A program made the translations under genes and the position numbers. Below, in pieces: positions 7,122 to 10,027 of a DNA stretch of 10,027 nucleotides; the stretch's first letter is position 1; every line of letters begins with the position of its first letter. This DNA is from Gemmatimonadota bacterium (GTDB lineage: Bacteria > Gemmatimonadota > Gemmatimonadetes > Gemmatimonadales > GWC2-71-9), in assembly GCA_029859185.1 (NCBI GenBank), contig JAOUDR010000062.1, forward strand, positions 1 through 10,027. Reading direction: 5' to 3'. Under the pieces are notes generated by a model. That model was not told where the DNA came from. It did no database searches and worked only from the letters and a program-made list of their open reading frames with translations.

Positions 7122-7552
7122 CAGGCCGCAAGGAGCGGCCGCAACAGTGCATCGATGTCGAGCACGAGAAACGAGCGCCCGGCGTGCAGGCCCACCGCTC
7201 GGACGAGCTTCGGGTCGATGCCCGGCAGATCGTCCCGCGTCGTCAGTTCGACCTCACTGGTGGGGATCAGGTCCACCACCTCGTCCACGGTGATCGCCAC
7301 GCTGGCCCCACCCCACCGGATCAACACCACCGTCTCTCCATCCGCTGCGTTGGATCGCCCCAGCAGCACGTGGCCTCGGAGGAGCGTCACCAGTTCACCG
7401 CGCACGTTGATCAACCCCTGGACCGCTGGGGGGGCTCCCGGAATCCGTGTTGCAGCCTGAGACGAAATGATCTCCCGCACCGTCGTGGCCTCGACGGCGG
7501 CCATGGCGTCGGCCACGCGGAACACCAACAGGCGAGCGGAAAAGTTGTCCAT
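7121..7552 (-). CDS. cheW: CheW, chemotaxis coupling protein
   Basis: It is a 143-residue single CheW domain, close to the usual length. The diagnostic stretch GAPPAVQGLINVRGELVTLL lies at 39-58, including the NVRG turn (Arg51) that in the family contacts the receptor. Hydrophobic strands before and after it (LLVFRV at 8-13, SVAITVDEVVDLI at 84-96, SFLVLDIDALL at 127-137) fit the two-barrel fold. CheW bridges CheA, through its P5 domain, to methyl-accepting receptors, none of which is encoded here. The ATG at 7552 lies 1 base after the rluD stop. There is no Shine-Dalgarno ahead of it, so it is either coupled to rluD translation or read from a promoter at the end of rluD. The frame is open upstream for 48 more codons, but this is a shadow of rluD. 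Confidence 0.95.
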   Translation of the reverse strand: MDNFSARLLVFRVADAMAAVEATTVREIISSQAATRIPGAPPAVQGLINVRGELVTLLRGHVLLGRSNAADGETVVLIRWGGASVAITVDEVVDLIPTSEVELTTRDDLPGIDPKLVRAVGLHAGRSFLVLDIDALLRPLLAA

Positions 7553-7553
7553 C

Positions 7554-8612
7554 TTATTTAAAGAAGCCAAGATAGTCCAGCGGTGAGGGGCGAGCAAGCA
7601 GCGCCTCATCCCCCGCCGCGGCGGCGAGTGCGGGTTGCAGATCCGCTGGCCATTCGGACCGGAATTCGAGCCACTCCCGCGTCCGTGGGTGGGCAAATGC
7701 GAGCCGGGCGGCGTGCAGCGCCTGGCGCGGAGCGGCGGCGGCCAGCGCCCGCGCGGCCGGCTGGTCCGCCCCGGTCATGCGCCGGCTGCCGCCCGCCTCG
7801 TACACCGGGTCCCCCACGACCGGGTGGCCCACGTGCGCCAGGTGCACCCGGATCTGGTGCGTCCGGCCGGTCGCCAGCCGGACGCGGAGGAGGTCGCAGA
7901 CGCCGAAGCGGGCAATTGGATCGACGTGACTGCGCGCCGCCCGGCCCGTGGCAAGCACGGCCATGCGCTTCCGATCGCGGGGGTGGCGCCCGATCGCGGC
8001 GTCGATGGTCCGTGGCTCGGGCACGTGTCCCCACGCCAAGGCCGCGTAGTGGCGCTCGATCCGCCGCAGCCCGAGCGCCCGCGCCAGCCGTCGATGCACC
8101 TCGTCGTGCTTCGCCACGACGAGCAATCCGGACGTATCACGATCGAGTCGATGGACGATCCCCGGACGCCCCCGCTCGCCGGACGACAGTCGGATGCCGC
8201 GGGCGACCAGGGCGTTCACCAAGGTGGTATCCCAATGCCCGGGCGCGGGGTGCACCACCATGCCCGCCGGCTTGTCGAGGACGAGGAGATCGTCGTCCTC
8301 GTGCACCACCACCAGCGGGACGGCCCAGGGCGTGATCTCCCGTGGGGCCGCGGCCGTGGGCAGGGTGAGCGTGACCACGTCCCCGCGCTCGAGCAGTCGG
8401 CTCGCGCGCGTGGATTCCGCATTCACCGTGACCGCGCCTGCCGCAATGAGGCGCGCCGCCACGGTTCGGGAGAGCGCAAGTTGATCGGCGAGAAACCGGT
8501 CGAGTCGCTCCGTGGACGCCGTCAGGACCGAGAACGTCCGGACGTCGGCGACCGACCCGGGAGGCTCAGGGAGAGAGTTCGGCGGCGTCGGCCTGCGGGG
8601 AGGCTCGCTCAC
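7554..8612 (-). CDS. rluD: RluD-family 23S rRNA pseudouridine synthase
   Basis: The 352-residue protein has an N-terminal S4 RNA-binding domain at about 36-85 (ERLDRFLADQLALSRTVAARL) and a RluA/RluD-type catalytic domain at about 98-330. The catalytic aspartate is in GIVHRLDRDTSGLLVVAK (Asp157 of HRLD). Other family blocks are LVLDKPAGMVVHP (110-122) and the GRTHQIRVHLAHVGHPVVGD segment. It isomerises uridines in 23S rRNA, in E. coli RluD those of helix 69; the exact sites here are inferred. The first 24 residues are a proline-rich, probably disordered leader. The start is GTG at 8612, inside the 3' end of lspA (47-base overlap). It is supported by GGAGG at 8626-8622 and AAGGA at 8619-8615, and no other ATG or GTG is available before the S4 domain. 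Assignment to RluD, not RluA or RluC, is by S4 domain and context. Confidence 0.92.
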   Translation of the reverse strand: MSEPPRRPTPPNSLPEPPGSVADVRTFSVLTASTERLDRFLADQLALSRTVAARLIAAGAVTVNAESTRASRLLERGDVVTLTLPTAAAPREITPWAVPLVVVHEDDDLLVLDKPAGMVVHPAPGHWDTTLVNALVARGIRLSSGERGRPGIVHRLDRDTSGLLVVAKHDEVHRRLARALGLRRIERHYAALAWGHVPEPRTIDAAIGRHPRDRKRMAVLATGRAARSHVDPIARFGVCDLLRVRLATGRTHQIRVHLAHVGHPVVGDPVYEAGGSRRMTGADQPAARALAAAAPRQALHAARLAFAHPRTREWLEFRSEWPADLQPALAAAAGDEALLARPSPLDYLGFFK

Positions 8613-9084
8613 CGTCCTTCCCCTCCTGCCAGAGGACCACCGCGAGCAGGATCGCGCCGCAGCTCACGGCCATGTCGGCCACGTTGAACGTGGGCCAATG
8701 GAACGAGCCGATCCAGACATCGATGAAATCGACGACGCCCCGGCTGGTACGGAGCCGGTCGATCAGGTTGCCGACCGCGCCGCCGCAGACCAGGGCCAAG
8801 GCGACCAGGCGTGTGCGATCTCCCGCTTTGGTTTGCCGGGCCATGGCCCCGAGGACCACGAGAGCCACGAGGGCGAGCAACGTGAACACGACGCGCGAGT
8901 ACTCCCCCACGTGGATGCCGAACGCCGCCCCGCGGTTGTACACGAGCCGCAGACTCAACCACTCGCCGAGCAGGTAGACCGGCACCCGACCAAGCATCGC
9001 CACCGCGAGCTGCTTGGTGATGAGGTCGAGCACGACCACCACCGCGACCACCGGCCAGAAGACCCACCTACCGGCGGTCGCCAT
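8566..9084 (-). CDS. lspA: LspA, lipoprotein signal peptidase (signal peptidase II)
   Basis: This inner-membrane aspartic protease of 172 residues cleaves the signal peptide of diacylglyceryl-modified prolipoproteins. Four hydrophobic segments are visible at about 7-27, 65-82, 92-107 and 134-152. The two catalytic motifs are GNLIDR (Asp109) and FNVAD (Asp137), with conserved Asp20 in the first helix and VVDFIDVW at 117-124. The hydrophilic C-terminal tail of about 20 residues overlaps the start of rluD. The ATG at 9084 overlaps the end of the zinc-finger gene by 17 bases and has AAGGA at 9094-9090 with a 5-base spacer. Linkage of lspA to ileS is widespread in bacteria (for example E. coli); here a zinc-finger gene is inserted between them. 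Confidence 0.96.
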   Translation of the reverse strand: MATAGRWVFWPVVAVVVVLDLITKQLAVAMLGRVPVYLLGEWLSLRLVYNRGAAFGIHVGEYSRVVFTLLALVALVVLGAMARQTKAGDRTRLVALALVCGGAVGNLIDRLRTSRGVVDFIDVWIGSFHWPTFNVADMAVSCGAILLAVVLWQEGKDGERASPQADAAELSP

Positions 9085-9451
9085 CTTCTTCCTTCGCCTT
9101 GCACTTGATGCAGAGGCGCGCATGGGGGAGGGCGTCGAGCCGCTCGAAGGCGATCTGGTCACCGCATTCGTGGCACACGCCGAAGGTCTCCGGAGACTTG
9201 TAGAGTCGCCGCAGCGCTTCGTTCACATGCCAGAGATAGCGTCCTTCCTTCGACGCGAACAGGAACTCCTTCTCCCGCTCCATGGCGTCGGTACCCTGGT
9301 CGGCCATGTGGAACGAATACGACGACAGGTCGCCGTCCGACGACTGCAGCGTGCCGGCAAACGACTTCTCGTAGATGCCGAGCTCCTTCATGACGCGAGC
9401 GCGCTCTTCGAGCAAGCGCTTCTCCAGGTGTGTCAACTGCTTCTTGTTCAT
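9068..9451 (-). CDS. DksA/TraR-family C4 zinc-finger protein
   Basis: This 127-residue protein has an N-terminal helical, probably coiled-coil, part (residues 1-85, rich in Glu/Lys/Arg) and a C-terminal zinc finger. The four cysteines are Cys93, Cys96, Cys114 and Cys117, in CHECGDQI and CIKC, joined by the family segment FERLDALPHAR. DksA-type proteins bind the secondary channel of RNA polymerase and modulate transcription, often with ppGpp. The acidic tip here reads ADQGTDA (50-56), not the DxxDxA form of E. coli DksA, so true DksA function should not be assumed. The start ATG overlaps the ileS stop as ATGA and has GAAGG at 9460-9456 ahead of it. The small basic/acidic tail overlaps lspA. 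The family is secure; the role is inferred. Confidence 0.92.
   Translation of the reverse strand: MNKKQLTHLEKRLLEERARVMKELGIYEKSFAGTLQSSDGDLSSYSFHMADQGTDAMEREKEFLFASKEGRYLWHVNEALRRLYKSPETFGVCHECGDQIAFERLDALPHARLCIKCKAKEEDGDRR
9090..9094 (-). promoter_or_regulatory. Shine-Dalgarno of lspA
   Basis: AAGGA on the minus strand, 5 bases before the ATG at 9084, lies within the end of the zinc-finger coding region. It decides the lspA start at 9084 despite the 17-base overlap with the upstream gene. Confidence 0.65.
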
Positions 9452-10027
9452 CGTGCCTTCCCGCCAGGGTCGGTCGTCCCGTGACGCCGTAGGGCGATCA
9501 CGACGGCCCGGCCGTCGATTTCCGTGGTCTCCCGCACGTCCGCCGTGTCCAACTCCCGGCCGACGTCGACCTGTCGAGCGAGCGTCTCTGCCGCAATCGT
9601 CGCGCGGTGAGCCGTCGCCGCCATCTCGATTTCCGGATCACCGGAAACACTTAAACTAACACGGGTGGTGTACTCGTACCCAGCCTCCTTGCGAAACCGC
9701 TGGATACGGTTGACGATCTCGCGCGCAAGTCCTTCGCGACGCAGGTCTTCGGTGACCGTGGGATCGAGCGCGACCACCAGGGGCCCTTCGCTCTGCACGA
9801 GCCAGTCCGTGGCGACCTCGCGCTCGACGACTACGTCCTCCGGTCGGAACCGAAACGCGCGGCCGTCGGCTTCCACGGTGACGTCGGTTCCCGCCTCGAG
9901 CGCGCGCAACTCGGCGGCGTCGAGCTGACTCGCCACCTGGGCGGCCAAGGGCGTGTCCTTTCCGTACACCTTGCCGAGCGTCCGGAAATTCGGCTTGCCA
10001 CGGAGACGCACGAGCTCATCGTCGTCG
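9448..10027 (-). CDS. ileS: Isoleucyl-tRNA synthetase, C-terminal end (starts beyond the right edge)
   Basis: The 192 visible residues are the C-terminal end of a long, type-2 (eukaryote-like) IleRS; catalytic HIGH/KMSKS and editing domains lie outside the window. The telling part is ALDPTVTEDLRREGLAREIV and the following NRIQRFRKEAGYEYTTRVSL, which is typical of the C-terminal region after the anticodon-binding domain in this class. There is no C-terminal zinc finger of the E. coli type. The enzyme charges tRNA-Ile in the cytosol. Its TGA shares bases with the ATG of the next gene (ATGA), indicating coupling. A short patch at 9645-9660 uses AT-rich codons, including TTA (9654-9652), unlike the rest of the gene. 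Identification from this fragment is fairly sure; the subtype is inferred from the C-terminal sequence alone. Confidence 0.92.
   Translation of the reverse strand, partial: DDDELVRLRGKPNFRTLGKVYGKDTPLAAQVASQLDAAELRALEAGTDVTVEADGRAFRFRPEDVVVEREVATDWLVQSEGPLVVALDPTVTEDLRREGLAREIVNRIQRFRKEAGYEYTTRVSLSVSGDPEIEMAATAHRATIAAETLARQVDVGRELDTADVRETTEIDGRAVVIALRRHGTTDPGGKAR

Noticed and set aside
7553..7696. 48-codon N-terminal extension of CheW
   Set aside because: It overlaps the C-terminal coding region of rluD; the CheW domain begins at the ATG at 7552 and the resulting 143-residue length is normal.
7635..8687. 350-codon open frame on the plus strand
   Set aside because: Antisense to rluD, which is clearly real; composition is that of a shadow frame.
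9631..9646. Inverted repeat TTCCGG-ATCA-CCGGAA as a transcription terminator
   Set aside because: Only 6-bp arms, no T-run after it on either strand, and it lies inside the ileS coding region far from a gene end.
1..10027. Mobile elements, CRISPR arrays, tRNA/rRNA genes, riboswitches or phage genes
   Set aside because: Coding sequence fills the window with gaps of at most 14 bases; no transposase, integrase, regularly spaced direct repeats or RNA-gene signature was seen on either strand.

Overview
The window is a single, gap-free run of minus-strand genes from a high-GC bacterium (about two-thirds G+C by eye). Both ends cut through a gene. The gene content fits Gemmatimonadota best: an ileS – DksA-type zinc-finger – lspA – rluD core followed by a CheC-type chemotaxis cluster with DUF4388/PATAN and TPR proteins. 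Another deep-branching high-GC phylum is possible, because the assignment comes from recognition and not from a database search.

Layout in transcription order (right to left). (1) Housekeeping block: the C-terminal end of a long-type isoleucyl-tRNA synthetase (9448-10027), a DksA/TraR C4 zinc-finger protein (9068-9451), signal peptidase II LspA (8566-9084) and an RluD-family 23S rRNA pseudouridine synthase (7554-8612). (2) Chemotaxis-type signalling block: CheW (7121-7552), CheY (6749-7111), CheA (4879-6747) and the CheY-phosphatase CheC (4244-4864). (3) Accessory block: an 895-residue TPR protein (1551-4238), a DUF4388/PATAN protein with a C-terminal TPR part (399-1550), and the start of another TPR protein that runs off the left edge (1-406).

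Genes overlap or lie 0-14 bases apart at every junction. No terminator or clear intergenic promoter is visible, so the whole window is probably one transcription unit with translational coupling. The signalling logic that can be read is: CheW couples CheA to receptors encoded elsewhere; CheA autophosphorylates on His46 and passes phosphate to Asp54 of CheY; CheC, with two intact catalytic sites, removes it. No receptor, CheR, CheB or CheD is present in this window. The output is unknown. The large TPR protein and the DUF4388 protein, which carries a tandem motif resembling the c-di-GMP-binding MshEN motif, are the best local candidates for system-specific scaffold or output parts.

There are no RNA genes, mobile elements, CRISPR arrays or pseudogenes that I can support. 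Long open frames on the plus strand are antisense shadows caused by high GC.
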